Assembly (NCBI GenBank): GCA_014650415.1 | Contig: BMUX01000015.1 | Span: 62,001-126,000 of the forward strand | DNA: 64,000 bases | Source of the DNA: Streptomyces spiroverticillatus | GTDB lineage: Bacteria > Actinomycetota > Actinomycetes > Streptomycetales > Streptomycetaceae | Direction of reading: 5' to 3' | Part shown: piece after piece, positions 43,347-51,619 of the stretch | Layout: every line of letters begins with the position of its first letter | How positions within the stretch are numbered: the stretch's first letter is position 1 | Made by a program: the position numbers and the translations under genes | Notes under the pieces: model-generated | Database searches by the model: none | What the model saw: the letters and a program-made list of their open reading frames with translations, nothing else | What the model was told of the DNA's origin: nothing

Positions 43347-44195
43347 GTGGCCAGGAAGCTCGCCGTCATCGGTGCCGGTCTCATGGGATCGGGCATCGCC
43401 CAGGTCTCGGCCCAGGCTGGCTGGGAGGTGGTCCTGCGCGACGTGACGGACGCGGCCCTGACCCGTGGCACGGACGGCATCAAGGCCTCGTACGACAAGT
43501 TCGTCAGCAAGGGCAAGCTCTCGGCGGAGGACGCCGAGGCGGCCCTCGGGCGGATCACGACGACCACCGACCTGGACGCGGTCGCCGACGTCGACATCGT
43601 CGTCGAGGCCGTGTTCGAGAAGCTGGAGATCAAGCACGAGATCTTCCGCACGCTCGACAAGCTCGTCCGCGAGGACACCGTGCTGGCCTCCAACACCTCC
43701 GCCATCCCGATCACCAAGATCGCGGCCGTGACGGAGCGTCCGGAGCGGGTCGTCGGCGCGCACTTCTTCTCGCCGGTCCCGATGATGCAGCTCTGCGAGC
43801 TGGTGCGCGGCTACAAGACCAGCGACGAGACCCTCGCGAAGACGCGGGAGTTCGCGGAGTCGGTCGGCAAGACCTGCATCGTCGTCAACCGGGACGTGGC
43901 CGGGTTCGTGACGACCCGTCTGATCTCGGCGCTCGTCGTCGAGGCCGCCAAGCTGTACGAGTCGGGCGTCGCCAGCGCCGAGGACATCGACCTCGCCTGC
44001 AAGCTGGGCTTCGGCCACGCGATGGGCCCGCTCGCCACCGCCGACCTCACCGGCGTCGACATCCTGCTGCACGCCACCGGCAACATCTACACCGAGTCGC
44101 AGGACGAGAAGTTCGCCCCGCCGGAGCTGATGCGCCGCATGGTCGACGCCGGCGACATCGGGCGCAAGAGCGGCCAGGGCTTCTACAAGCACTGA
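43347..44195 (+). CDS. 3-hydroxybutyryl-CoA dehydrogenase
   Basis: The enzyme oxidises or reduces 3-hydroxyacyl-CoA with NAD(P). The dinucleotide motif VIGAGLMGSGIAQ is at the N-terminus, followed by SNTSAIPITKIA, the catalytic His region GAHFFSPVPMMQLCELV, and the C-terminal helix domain (GYxMGPL-like GHAMGPLATADLTGVD, GRKSGQGFYKH). I choose the GTG at 43347 with GGGAG six bases upstream, giving 282 residues, over an upstream GTG at 43326. In Streptomyces it feeds butyryl/crotonyl-CoA metabolism used for ethylmalonyl-CoA and polyketide precursors. Confidence 0.94.
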   Translation: MARKLAVIGAGLMGSGIAQVSAQAGWEVVLRDVTDAALTRGTDGIKASYDKFVSKGKLSAEDAEAALGRITTTTDLDAVADVDIVVEAVFEKLEIKHEIFRTLDKLVREDTVLASNTSAIPITKIAAVTERPERVVGAHFFSPVPMMQLCELVRGYKTSDETLAKTREFAESVGKTCIVVNRDVAGFVTTRLISALVVEAAKLYESGVASAEDIDLACKLGFGHAMGPLATADLTGVDILLHATGNIYTESQDEKFAPPELMRRMVDAGDIGRKSGQGFYKH

Positions 44196-44235
44196 GCCGG
44201 TGCGGGAGCGGAACCGTGCCATACCGGTCACGGTG

Positions 44236-44253
44236 TTCACCCCTGAGGGTGAA
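44236..44253. repeat. 7-bp inverted repeat between hbd and the STAS gene
   Basis: TTCACCC and GGGTGAA flank loop CTGA within the 181-base gap. It could be a weak terminator of the dehydrogenase gene or an operator of the STAS gene. Nothing else in the gap is assignable. Confidence 0.35.
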
Positions 44254-44376
44254 TTCGGTATCGATTCGCTTACAGACGGCAACTTCTCTGCCCGTACAGC
44301 AGTCAGTTGATGGAAAGAAAAAAGATGACGACGTAGACGTCACGGCGTCACGGACACGCACTCTCGGGGAGCGCAC

Positions 44377-44700
44377 ATGCACATCAGGGGCGATCACGTC
44401 GAGCTGGTCGTCGGGGGCCGCCTCGACGTCCGCAGCGCGGCGGACGCCCGTACGGTCCTGCACTCGGCCGTCGACGACGGCGCCGGCGATCTCGTGCTCG
44501 ACCTGACCGAGCTGGACTCCTGGGACGCCACCGGACTCGGCGTCATCATGGGCGCTCACCGCAGAGCCGGCCGGTGCGGGCGGCGGCTGGTGCTGCGCGG
44601 GGTGCCGCCGCAGATGCAGCGGCTGCTCGTGGCGACCCGGCTGCACCGGATCCTGGCGATCGAGGGCGGGCTCGCGGCGGACTCGCTGCCGCGGGTCTGA
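44377..44700 (+). CDS. STAS-domain protein (anti-sigma factor antagonist type)
   Basis: This is a single STAS domain of 107 residues, starting HIRGDHVELVVGGRLDVRSA. In SpoIIAA-type antagonists the phosphorylated residue lies in DSSGLG. Here the motif is D50-A-T52-G-L-G, so Thr52 replaces the usual Ser; a threonine may still accept phosphate. It ends with a short basic tail. No kinase or anti-sigma gene is adjacent. The ATG at 44377 follows GGGGAG. Confidence 0.85.
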   Translation: MHIRGDHVELVVGGRLDVRSAADARTVLHSAVDDGAGDLVLDLTELDSWDATGLGVIMGAHRRAGRCGRRLVLRGVPPQMQRLLVATRLHRILAIEGGLAADSLPRV

Positions 44701-44940
44701 GCCGTCTCGCTCCTCGGTCGGGACGCCGCAATCCTCACAGGACTGTGACGTGCCGGGGCCCCCGAGGCCCCTGACATTCGTAGATAATGTGCGAAGGTCT
44801 AGGGTTCGGTCGCCTGCCGCTTGACGAACCCACGCAATGGATGCACCCACGTCGGCGGGCACCGGACCAGAAGCGACAGCGAGCGTGCGAAAGGCCGGGA
44901 GGGGCAGTTACGCACGCAACGCATCTGGGGGGCTTTGACC

Positions 44941-47598
44941 ATGGACCCGATGAACCGGGGACCTGAAGAGTACGGTCAGGACAACAACCGCAACCACGAC
45001 GAACGGGACACCTCGGGCGGCGCGCGCGAGCGCGACCCGATGCACCGCGACCCGGTGACCCGGGATCTTGCTCAGGGCGGGGCGCACTCGCTCGCCCGCA
45101 CCATCCAGTTCACGTCCGGGGATTTCCTGCTGACCGTCAACCCGGTCGACGGGAGCGAGATCGAGCCGTGCCCGCCGGGCGAGCGGCCCGCCGTTCCCGT
45201 GCGCCGCCCGGCCGCCGACCGCGCCGAACTCGCGCGCGCGGCCATGCCGCCGGTGCCGCCGGGTCCCGCCGTGCCCGAACTGCCGCTCCTGGAGCGGCAG
45301 GAGGAGCGCGAGCGGCTGGTGGGGCTGCTGTCGCGCGGGCGTTCCGTACGGCTCGTCGGCTCGCCCGGATCCGGGCGCACCGCACTGCTCGACGCCGTCG
45401 CCGAGGAGTGCCGGGAGCTCGCGCCGGACGGTGTCGTCCGGCTGTCCGGGCACCGGCGCTCCACGGCCGAACTGCTCCAGGACCTGTTCGCCGCCGTCTT
45501 CCGGGCCCCGCTGCACCGGCCCGACCGGGACGAACTGCTCGGCCACGTCCACGAGATCGGCGCGGTCGTGGTCGTCGACGACCTGGAGCTCGGCGCCGAA
45601 GGGCTGGAGGAACTGCTGCGGGCCACGCCCGAGTGCGCGTTCCTCGTCGCCATGACGCCCGAGACCGCCACCGGGATCCCGGCCGGCTACCTCGAAGAGG
45701 TGCTGCTCGGCGGGCTCGGCCGGGGCTCCTCGCTGGAACTCCTGGAGCGCGCCGTGAACCGGCCGCTCACCGACGAGGAGGCCAACTGGGCGGGCGACCT
45801 CTGGTTCGAGTCGGAGGGGCTGCCGCTGCGCTTCGTGCAGGCCGGTGCGCTGCTGCGGCAGCGCGACATCCTGCGCGCCGACCCCGGCGCCTTCGACGAG
45901 TTCGGCTACTTCACCGAGGCGCCGCTGGACGCGCCCTTCGACGCCGAGGACGGGCACGACGTACCGCTGCCCACCCTCGCCGAGGGCATCGCCCCGGTCG
46001 CGCCGCTGGCCGCCCGGCTCAGCGAGTCCGCCCGGGCGACGCTGCGCATCGCGCTGGCGCTCGGCGGCGAGGTCCCGCACCAGGCGCACCTGCCCGCCCT
46101 CGTCGGCGACACCCACGCGGACGCCGCGCTGGGCGAGCTGCTCGCGTGCGGGCTGCTGTCGCCCTCGGGGTCCTCGTACCGGCTGGCCGCCGGGGTCGCC
46201 GTACAGCTGGAGAACGCCGGGTACGGCGAGGACGGGCACGAGCACGCGCTGACCGCCGCCCAGCACTACGCCTGGTGGGCCGGGCACCCCTCGGTGACGG
46301 CGGAGCGCATCAGCGCCGAGTCGGACGCCGTGCTGGCCGCGCTCGCCGCTCTCGTGCCGGGTACGGAGTCGGGGCACCCGAGTGCCGCCGTGCTGCTGGC
46401 CCGTACGGCGGCGCCCGCGTTCGCGGCGGGCATGCAGTGGGGCGCCTGGGAGCGCTCCCTGCGCACCGGCGCGGAGGCGTCCCGGATCGCCGGAGAGGTC
46501 GCCGAGGAGGCGTACTTCCACCACGAGCTGGGCATCCTCGCGCTCTGCTCCGGTCAACTCGACCGGGCGCGGGCCGAGTTGGAGACCTCGGTGGGGCTGC
46601 GCGGTGCGCTCTCCGACCGGCGCGGCACGGTCGCCGCCCGGCGGGCCCTGGCGCTGGTCACCGACCGCAGCGGGGGAGCGGTGCTGCCGCCGCTGGTGCT
46701 GCCGGCTCCCGGGTCGGTGTCGGCCACGGCTTCACGGTCGCCCTTCGACAGCCCGTACAACCCCTTCGAGTCCGACTACGACGGCTACGGCACCCCCTCG
46801 GCCGGCGAGGAGATGCCCGCCGCCCGGTACGAGGAGTCCGCCTCCCCGCCCGCCGGGGTCCCGGCCGCGATGGGCGCGGACGAACTCCCCGACACCCACG
46901 GGCCCGTGGTCATCCGCCGCAGCCCCTCGGCCGCGGGTTCCGCGGCGCCGAACCGGCAGTCCATGCTCAGCGGCGCCCGGCGCAACCTGGTCGCGGCTGG
47001 GGCGGGCGCGCTGCTGGTCGCGGTGCTCGGAACCGTGGTCACCCTGGGCGCCACCGGCAACAATCAGGGCCCCGGCGACCGGGTCAACCCGCAGCAGTCC
47101 GCCAACGAGGACTCCGGCCGGGGCGGCCTCGACGCCGACAAGGCCGACGGCTCCTCGGGCAGCGGCTCCAGCGGGGGCGGCGGCAACAACAAGGGCGCCG
47201 CCGACCCGGGCGTCCCGGACGCCGCCTCCACCAGCCGGGGCAAGCAGACCCCCGGCGCGACCACCGACCCGGGCAAGACCGGCACGCCGGGCGACAAGCC
47301 GGGCAAGACCACACCGCCGCCGACCAAGCCCCCGACGACCGATCCGCCGACCAAGCCGCCGACGACGGACCCGCCGACGAAGCCTCCGACGACGGACCCG
47401 CCGACCAAGCCGCCGACGACCGATCCGCCGACGAAGCCGCCGACCGATCCGCCGACCACGACGAACCCGGACCCGACGACACCCAAGCCGGACCCGGACC
47501 CGCCGACCACGCCGGACAAGCCCCCGGCGACCCCGACCGACAACAAGCCCCCGCCGGCGTCGTCCGGCGGGACCTCGCCCTCGGGCACGGTCGCCTAG
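44941..47598 (+). CDS. AAA-like ATPase with C-terminal membrane anchor and Pro/Thr-rich tail
   Basis: The protein has 885 residues from the ATG at 44941 (GGGGGG upstream). Residues of about 115-400 hold an NTPase domain with Walker A GSPGSGRTAL (near 140) and Walker B AVVVVDDLE, like STAND/AAA regulators. A helical, TPR-like region follows (about 480-600), then a disordered linker. A membrane helix (about 682-704, NLVAAGAGALLVAVLG) and an extracellular Ser/Gly and Pro/Thr-rich tail with five near-perfect 9-residue units (PPTKPPTTD) complete it. The ATPase is thus cytoplasmic and the tail is probably in the wall. The conserved context is hbd-STAS-this-nucS. Its function is unknown to me. Confidence 0.85.
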   Translation: MDPMNRGPEEYGQDNNRNHDERDTSGGARERDPMHRDPVTRDLAQGGAHSLARTIQFTSGDFLLTVNPVDGSEIEPCPPGERPAVPVRRPAADRAELARAAMPPVPPGPAVPELPLLERQEERERLVGLLSRGRSVRLVGSPGSGRTALLDAVAEECRELAPDGVVRLSGHRRSTAELLQDLFAAVFRAPLHRPDRDELLGHVHEIGAVVVVDDLELGAEGLEELLRATPECAFLVAMTPETATGIPAGYLEEVLLGGLGRGSSLELLERAVNRPLTDEEANWAGDLWFESEGLPLRFVQAGALLRQRDILRADPGAFDEFGYFTEAPLDAPFDAEDGHDVPLPTLAEGIAPVAPLAARLSESARATLRIALALGGEVPHQAHLPALVGDTHADAALGELLACGLLSPSGSSYRLAAGVAVQLENAGYGEDGHEHALTAAQHYAWWAGHPSVTAERISAESDAVLAALAALVPGTESGHPSAAVLLARTAAPAFAAGMQWGAWERSLRTGAEASRIAGEVAEEAYFHHELGILALCSGQLDRARAELETSVGLRGALSDRRGTVAARRALALVTDRSGGAVLPPLVLPAPGSVSATASRSPFDSPYNPFESDYDGYGTPSAGEEMPAARYEESASPPAGVPAAMGADELPDTHGPVVIRRSPSAAGSAAPNRQSMLSGARRNLVAAGAGALLVAVLGTVVTLGATGNNQGPGDRVNPQQSANEDSGRGGLDADKADGSSGSGSSGGGGNNKGAADPGVPDAASTSRGKQTPGATTDPGKTGTPGDKPGKTTPPPTKPPTTDPPTKPPTTDPPTKPPTTDPPTKPPTTDPPTKPPTDPPTTTNPDPTTPKPDPDPPTTPDKPPATPTDNKPPPASSGGTSPSGTVA
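47318..47455 (+). repeat. 27-bp coding repeats (PPTKPPTTD units)
   Basis: About five units of nine codons encode PPTKPPTTD, varying only at third positions (GACC/GACG, AAGCC variants). The last unit is shortened. The array makes the wall-facing tail of the ATPase and is prone to length change. Confidence 0.85.
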
Positions 47599-47655
47599 GC
47601 CCAGCCTCTGGGCACGGTCGCCCAGGCCCAGTCCCTGGGCACGGTCGCCCAGGTC
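47583..47655 (+). repeat. 27-bp tandem repeat spanning the ATPase stop codon
   Basis: GGGCACGGTCGCC starts at 47583, 47610 and 47637, an exact 27-base period. In the first copy the next codon is TAG, the stop of the gene; in copies two and three it is CAG. All are in the same reading frame. Confidence 0.85.
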
Positions 47656-47672
47656 CTCGTACCGGCACAAAG

Positions 47673-47714
47673 GACTGTGGCGGCCCACCTGTTGTCAGGT
47701 GGGCCGCCACAGTC
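47673..47714. terminator. Bidirectional terminator between the ATPase gene and nucS
   Basis: GACTGTGGCGGCCCACCTG (47673-47691) pairs perfectly with CAGGTGGGCCGCCACAGTC (47696-47714) around loop TTGT. It lies between two convergent genes. Confidence 0.9.
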
Positions 47715-47739
47715 ACGTACGGAAGCAGTACGGAAGGGA

Positions 47740-48411
47740 TCAGAAGAGCCGCAGCTTGTCGTCCTCGATGCCGCGCATCGCGTCGTAGTCCAGGACCAGG
47801 CAGCGGATGCCGCGGTCGGTGGCCAGCACGCGGGCCTGCGGCTTGATCTCCTGGGCGGCGAAGACGCCGGTGACCGGGGCCAGGTGCGGGTCGCGGTTGA
47901 GGAGTTCGAGGTAGCGGGTGAGCTGCTCGACGCCGTCGATGTCGCCGCGCCGCTTCAGCTCGACGGCGACCGTCGCGCCGTCGGCGTCCCGGCACAGGAT
48001 GTCGACCGGGCCGATCGCCGTCATGTACTCGCGGCGGATGAGGGTGTAGCCCTCGCCGAGGGTCTCGATGCGGTCGGCGAGCAGCTCCTGAAGGTGTGCT
48101 TCCACGCCGTCCTTGATGAGACCGGGGTCGGTGCCCAGGACGTACGACGAGTCGTGGAGGACTTCCTCCATCGTGATGATCAGTTTCTCGCCCGCTTTGT
48201 TGATCACGGTCCAGACGCCGGCGTCGTCGCCGGTGCCCTCCTTGAGCGTGCAGGGCGGGGACATCCAGTTGAGCGGCTTGTACGCCCTGTCGTCCGCGTG
48301 AATGGAGACGCTGCCGTCCGCCTTCACCAGGATCAGACGGGGGGCGGAGGGCAGATGGGCGGTGAGCCTGCCCGCGTAGTCCACGGAGCAACGGGCGATG
48401 ACGAGACGCAT
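47740..48411 (-). CDS. nucS: Mismatch-specific endonuclease NucS (EndoMS)
   Basis: NucS cuts both strands at mismatches and replaces MutS/MutL in actinobacteria. The start MRLVIARCSVDYAGR (48411) gives 223 residues. The N-terminal DNA-binding domain contains DDRAYKPLNWMSPPC. The nuclease domain has GPVDILCRD and VAVELKRRGD, the D-ExK catalytic set. The C-terminal DKLRLF fits a sliding-clamp-binding tail. It is transcribed alone. Confidence 0.96.
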   Translation of the reverse strand: MRLVIARCSVDYAGRLTAHLPSAPRLILVKADGSVSIHADDRAYKPLNWMSPPCTLKEGTGDDAGVWTVINKAGEKLIITMEEVLHDSSYVLGTDPGLIKDGVEAHLQELLADRIETLGEGYTLIRREYMTAIGPVDILCRDADGATVAVELKRRGDIDGVEQLTRYLELLNRDPHLAPVTGVFAAQEIKPQARVLATDRGIRCLVLDYDAMRGIEDDKLRLF

Positions 48412-48646
48412 GGGGAGCAACGCTACTCGACAACACGGGGTGGGCGCGATTCGCCCTGTAAGGCACCGTTCGCAGGGCGCGGACGCGCTTCCCCGGGTGG
48501 CCGGTTGTATGCGCAATCCCCTGTCGCGGTAAGGGTGGCGCGCTTACGGTGGAAGCAGGAGGTCGCCGTGCGTGCACGCTGCGTCGCCGCTCTCCTGCCC
48601 TGCCCGGAAGACCCCGTCTCGGTGCGGGGTCGCGAGAGGAGAACCC

Positions 48647-49039
48647 ATGTCGCTCGACGTCTCACCGGCACTGTTGGAACAGGCCGAGCGAGGCGAGGTC
48701 GACGAAGCCGACTTCGTCGACTGCGTCCGGACCTCCCTGCCTTTCGCGTGGGAGATGATCAGCTCGCTGGTGGCCCAGCTGAAGGTCGACGGCGGCGAGT
48801 TCGCCGACAACCAGACGCCGCCCCCCAACGAGCAGGCGCGTGGCCAGCTGCTGCGCGCCCTGGCGAGTGACGCGATCCGCGGATCGCTCGAACGCCACTT
48901 CGGAGTACGTCTCGCATTCCAGAACTGCCACCGCGTCGCGGTGTTCCCGCTGGACTCCTCGGTCGACGAGCGGCTCGCCCGCTTCACGTCGATCCGCGGC
49001 CAGCTGCTCAACCAATCGCCGGAACTGCGGGACTGCTGA
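48647..49039 (+). CDS. SCO5389 family protein
   Basis: The protein is 130 residues, starting SLDVSPALLEQAERGEVDEADFV, with GAGAGGAGA upstream of the ATG at 48647. I recognise it as the conserved actinobacterial family named after S. coelicolor SCO5389. It is soluble, with no signal peptide or membrane helix. PPPNEQARGQLLRALASDAIRG and FGVRLAFQNCHRVAVFPLD are the most conserved-looking parts. Its role is unknown. The position next to nucS is part of the conserved order. Confidence 0.85.
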   Translation: MSLDVSPALLEQAERGEVDEADFVDCVRTSLPFAWEMISSLVAQLKVDGGEFADNQTPPPNEQARGQLLRALASDAIRGSLERHFGVRLAFQNCHRVAVFPLDSSVDERLARFTSIRGQLLNQSPELRDC

Positions 49040-49046
49040 CGTGTGA

Positions 49047-49096
49047 GGCTGCCGCTCCCGTGTCGCGGGAGGTGTACTGACCCAGGGGCGGCAGCC
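49047..49096 (+). terminator. Stem-loop after the SCO5389-family gene
   Basis: GGCTGCCGC (49047-49055) and GCGGCAGCC (49088-49096) enclose an inner CCCG/CGGG hairpin. It begins eight bases after the stop codon. Confidence 0.5.
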
Positions 49097-49170
49097 CTCC
49101 GGTTCTCCGGTACGAATCCGCTCCGCGTGCACGGCCGCCGGCGCGCCGCCGTCCCACGCGAGCGGGCCCC

Positions 49171-50199
49171 TCATGCGAGCAGGTCCCGCACCTCACCGCC
49201 CAGCCGCCGGATGTTCTCCTCCGTGCAGGCGAGGTCGCCGGAGCCCTCGGTCAGCAGCGCGAAACGCGTAATTCCGGTCTTTTCCGAAGTGGCCGCCAAC
49301 CGGTCCGCCGCCAACTGCGGTGTCCCCACCGGGTGCAGGCCGCACAGCTTCTCGGTGTACGCCACCGGATCGCGCATCGCGCGCACCCGCCCGTCGACCG
49401 TGACATGGGCGTCGAGGCCCTGTTTCAGCCAGCCCGGCATCGACTTGGTGAGGATCTCCTGCGCGTCCGCCGTGCTGTCGGCGATCTGCGCGACGCCCGC
49501 CGAGACATGGCCGGCGAGCGCGATCTCCTCGGGGCTGCGGCCCGCCTCCCGGGCGCATCGCCGCCACAGGGCGGTCATCTCCGCCTTGTCCTCGTCCCCG
49601 CAGTGCATGCCGAGCAGCATCGGCAGTCCGCGCTCGGCGGCCAGCTTCACGCTCTTCGGCGACGTGCACGCGACGACGACCTCGGGTCCGGGCGCGCCCT
49701 CCAACTGCTCGTCCGGACGCGGTACGACGGCCACCTCCCGGAACTTGTAGCGCTCCCCGTCCGCCCCGACCCTCGGTTCGCGCAGCCAGCGCAGCACCAG
49801 GTCCAGGGCTTCCGGGAAGCCCTCCTCGTACGCCTTCAGCCCGCTGCCGAAGACCTCCAGGTCGACCCAGGGCCCGCCGCGCCCCAGACCGAGCGAGAAC
49901 CGGCCGCCCGAGGTGAGGTGCAACAGGGCCGCCTGCTCCGCCACGTTGACCGGGTGCGCGGTGGGCAGCACGGTCACCGCCGTGCCGACCCGGATGCGCC
50001 GGGTGCGGCCCAGCATCAGCGCGGCCAGTGTCACGGCGGACGGGCACACCCCGTACGGAACGAAGTGGTGCTCGGCCAGCCAGACCGAGTCGAGCCCCGC
50101 CTCCTCCGCGACCTCGGCCGTCCGCACGGCCCGGTGCAGCGTCTCCCCCTGACCCTGACCCGGGAACTGGGCCGCCAGTACAAAAGCTCCAATGTGCAT
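49171..50199 (-). CDS. Luciferase-like (LLM class) flavin-dependent oxidoreductase
   Basis: This is a TIM-barrel flavoprotein of the bacterial-luciferase family. Visible features are AEEAGLDSVWLAEHHF, RIRVGTAVTVLPTAHPVNVAEQAALLHLTSGGRFSLGLGRGG and the C-terminal VGTPQLAADRLAATSEKTG. Substrate and cofactor (FMN or F420) cannot be read from sequence. The length of 342 residues is typical. It is alone, on the minus strand, and divergent from the zinc-ribbon gene at 50414. Confidence 0.93.
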   Translation of the reverse strand: MHIGAFVLAAQFPGQGQGETLHRAVRTAEVAEEAGLDSVWLAEHHFVPYGVCPSAVTLAALMLGRTRRIRVGTAVTVLPTAHPVNVAEQAALLHLTSGGRFSLGLGRGGPWVDLEVFGSGLKAYEEGFPEALDLVLRWLREPRVGADGERYKFREVAVVPRPDEQLEGAPGPEVVVACTSPKSVKLAAERGLPMLLGMHCGDEDKAEMTALWRRCAREAGRSPEEIALAGHVSAGVAQIADSTADAQEILTKSMPGWLKQGLDAHVTVDGRVRAMRDPVAYTEKLCGLHPVGTPQLAADRLAATSEKTGITRFALLTEGSGDLACTEENIRRLGGEVRDLLA

Positions 50200-50413
50200 C
50201 GCCCTCTGCCTCCTTCAGGCTCCGAATCGGCGATCCCCCACTGGCATTAACGTCTGACAAGTGCCAAAGGCACGGGCCCGCGCAAAGTTCTTGTGATTTT
50301 CCGGCTACCTGTGCGCCGGGAGTACCGGAGTACCCACTTCAGTGGTACGCCTACCCCTGCCGATTGGGCCTAGGCTGGAGGAAACCTGCCCGTCCGGCCC
50401 CATGAGGTGCTAC

Positions 50414-50749
50414 GTGTCCCCGCGCCGCAACCGCCCCCGAGGCGGCGAGAATCCGACCGCGAACAGCGGAGGCGCCGGTGGCTCGCCGGACCGGTACGGA
50501 CTCCAGCGCACCGAGACCTGGCAGGGCGAGGAGTGGTTCGTGCGCCAGGTGGCCGGGGCAAGCGCACAGGGCAAGCGCTACCGCTGCCCCGGCTGCGACC
50601 AGGAGATCCCCTCCGGCGTCCCGCACGTGGTGGCCTGGCCCGACTACGGCGGCGTCGACGACCGCCGGCACTGGCACAAGGCCTGCTGGAACGCGAAGGA
50701 CCGCCGCACCACGAAGGTGCAGCGGTCCAGGAACGCCCCCCGGCACTGA
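50414..50749 (+). CDS. Small zinc-ribbon-like protein
   Basis: The protein is 111 residues from the GTG at 50414 (GAGG upstream); an in-frame ATG at 50402 is possible. The N-terminus is basic and Gly-rich. The centre has CPGCDQEIPSG...HVVAWPD...HWHKACW, a CxxC...HxxC pattern likely to bind one zinc, followed by a basic tail (KDRRTTKVQRSRNAPRH). It could bind nucleic acid. Similar proteins occur across Streptomyces without a known function. A TAGGCT -10-like box lies at 50371-50376. Confidence 0.75.
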   Translation: MSPRRNRPRGGENPTANSGGAGGSPDRYGLQRTETWQGEEWFVRQVAGASAQGKRYRCPGCDQEIPSGVPHVVAWPDYGGVDDRRHWHKACWNAKDRRTTKVQRSRNAPRH

Positions 50750-50761
50750 GCCGGGCCCGGG

Positions 50762-51619
50762 TCACACGTCGCGGCGGTCCTGCACGAAGAACGCAAGCCC
50801 CAGGAAGACCGCCGTCAGGCCGCCCATGATGCCCAGCGCCTCCCAGCCGCCGGGCGCCCCCTGCACCATCGACGTGCCGTAGAAGACGCCGAGCTGACTG
50901 GGGATCGAGTACTCCAGCAGGAAGTCCTGGAGGCCGTGCATCGGCGACGCGGCCAGGAACAGCGCCAGCACCAGCGGCAGCAGTACGAAGCCGATCATCA
51001 GCGTGATCGCGCCCGCCGAGTGCCGCAGCAGCGCGCCGACCGCGAGCGCGAAGAGGCCGATCAGGGCGACGTACGCACTGACGCCCACCGTCGCCCAGCC
51101 CCACAGCGCACCGGTGGTGCGCCCGCCGAGCGAGAACAGCAGGACGGCCGAGACGAGCGTGGTGGCCACCAGCGTGACCACGAAGGTGAGCGCCGCGAAG
51201 ACGATCGCCTTCGCCCCGAGCACGCGCGCCCGGCTGGGGCAGGCGGTCAGGGTCGTACGGATCATGCCCGTGCCGTACTCGGAGGAGATCGTCATCACGC
51301 CGAGCGTCATCACCGGCATGATGCCGAGCAGTACGCCGACGAAGCCGAGCGCGACCGCCGACTCGCCCGGCGGCATGTCGCGGCGGGAGAGCGCGAGAGC
51401 GATCAGCGTGCCGATGCCGAGGACCAGCGCGAGCATGACGGCGAAGTTCCACAGGGTGGAGCGCACGGAGCGGATCTTCGTCCACTCCGAGGCGAGTGCG
51501 TCCTTGAGCGTGGCCCGCCGCAGCGGCACGGGGGAGACGTAACCCGTCTGCGCCTGCCACTGCTGTTCGGGCGCGGAGACGCTGCCGTACTGCGCCTGCG
51601 GGGTCGAGGGGGTCGTCAT
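50762..51619 (-). CDS. ABC-2 family transporter permease (copy 1)
   Basis: Six membrane helices follow a cytoplasmic N-terminus rich in Gln and Pro. The segment ASEWTKIRSVRSTLWN is the usual start of this permease type, and SSEYGTGMIRTTLTACPSRARVLGAK lies between helices 2 and 3. The length is 285 residues. It overlaps its ATPase gene by four bases (ATGA). A second, related permease lies at 53078. Confidence 0.93.
   Translation of the reverse strand: MTTPSTPQAQYGSVSAPEQQWQAQTGYVSPVPLRRATLKDALASEWTKIRSVRSTLWNFAVMLALVLGIGTLIALALSRRDMPPGESAVALGFVGVLLGIMPVMTLGVMTISSEYGTGMIRTTLTACPSRARVLGAKAIVFAALTFVVTLVATTLVSAVLLFSLGGRTTGALWGWATVGVSAYVALIGLFALAVGALLRHSAGAITLMIGFVLLPLVLALFLAASPMHGLQDFLLEYSIPSQLGVFYGTSMVQGAPGGWEALGIMGGLTAVFLGLAFFVQDRRDV

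Noticed and set aside
47318..47655. Regular repeats that might suggest a CRISPR array
   Set aside because: Units are contiguous with no unique spacers and encode an in-frame PPTKPPTTD tail; no cas genes are near.
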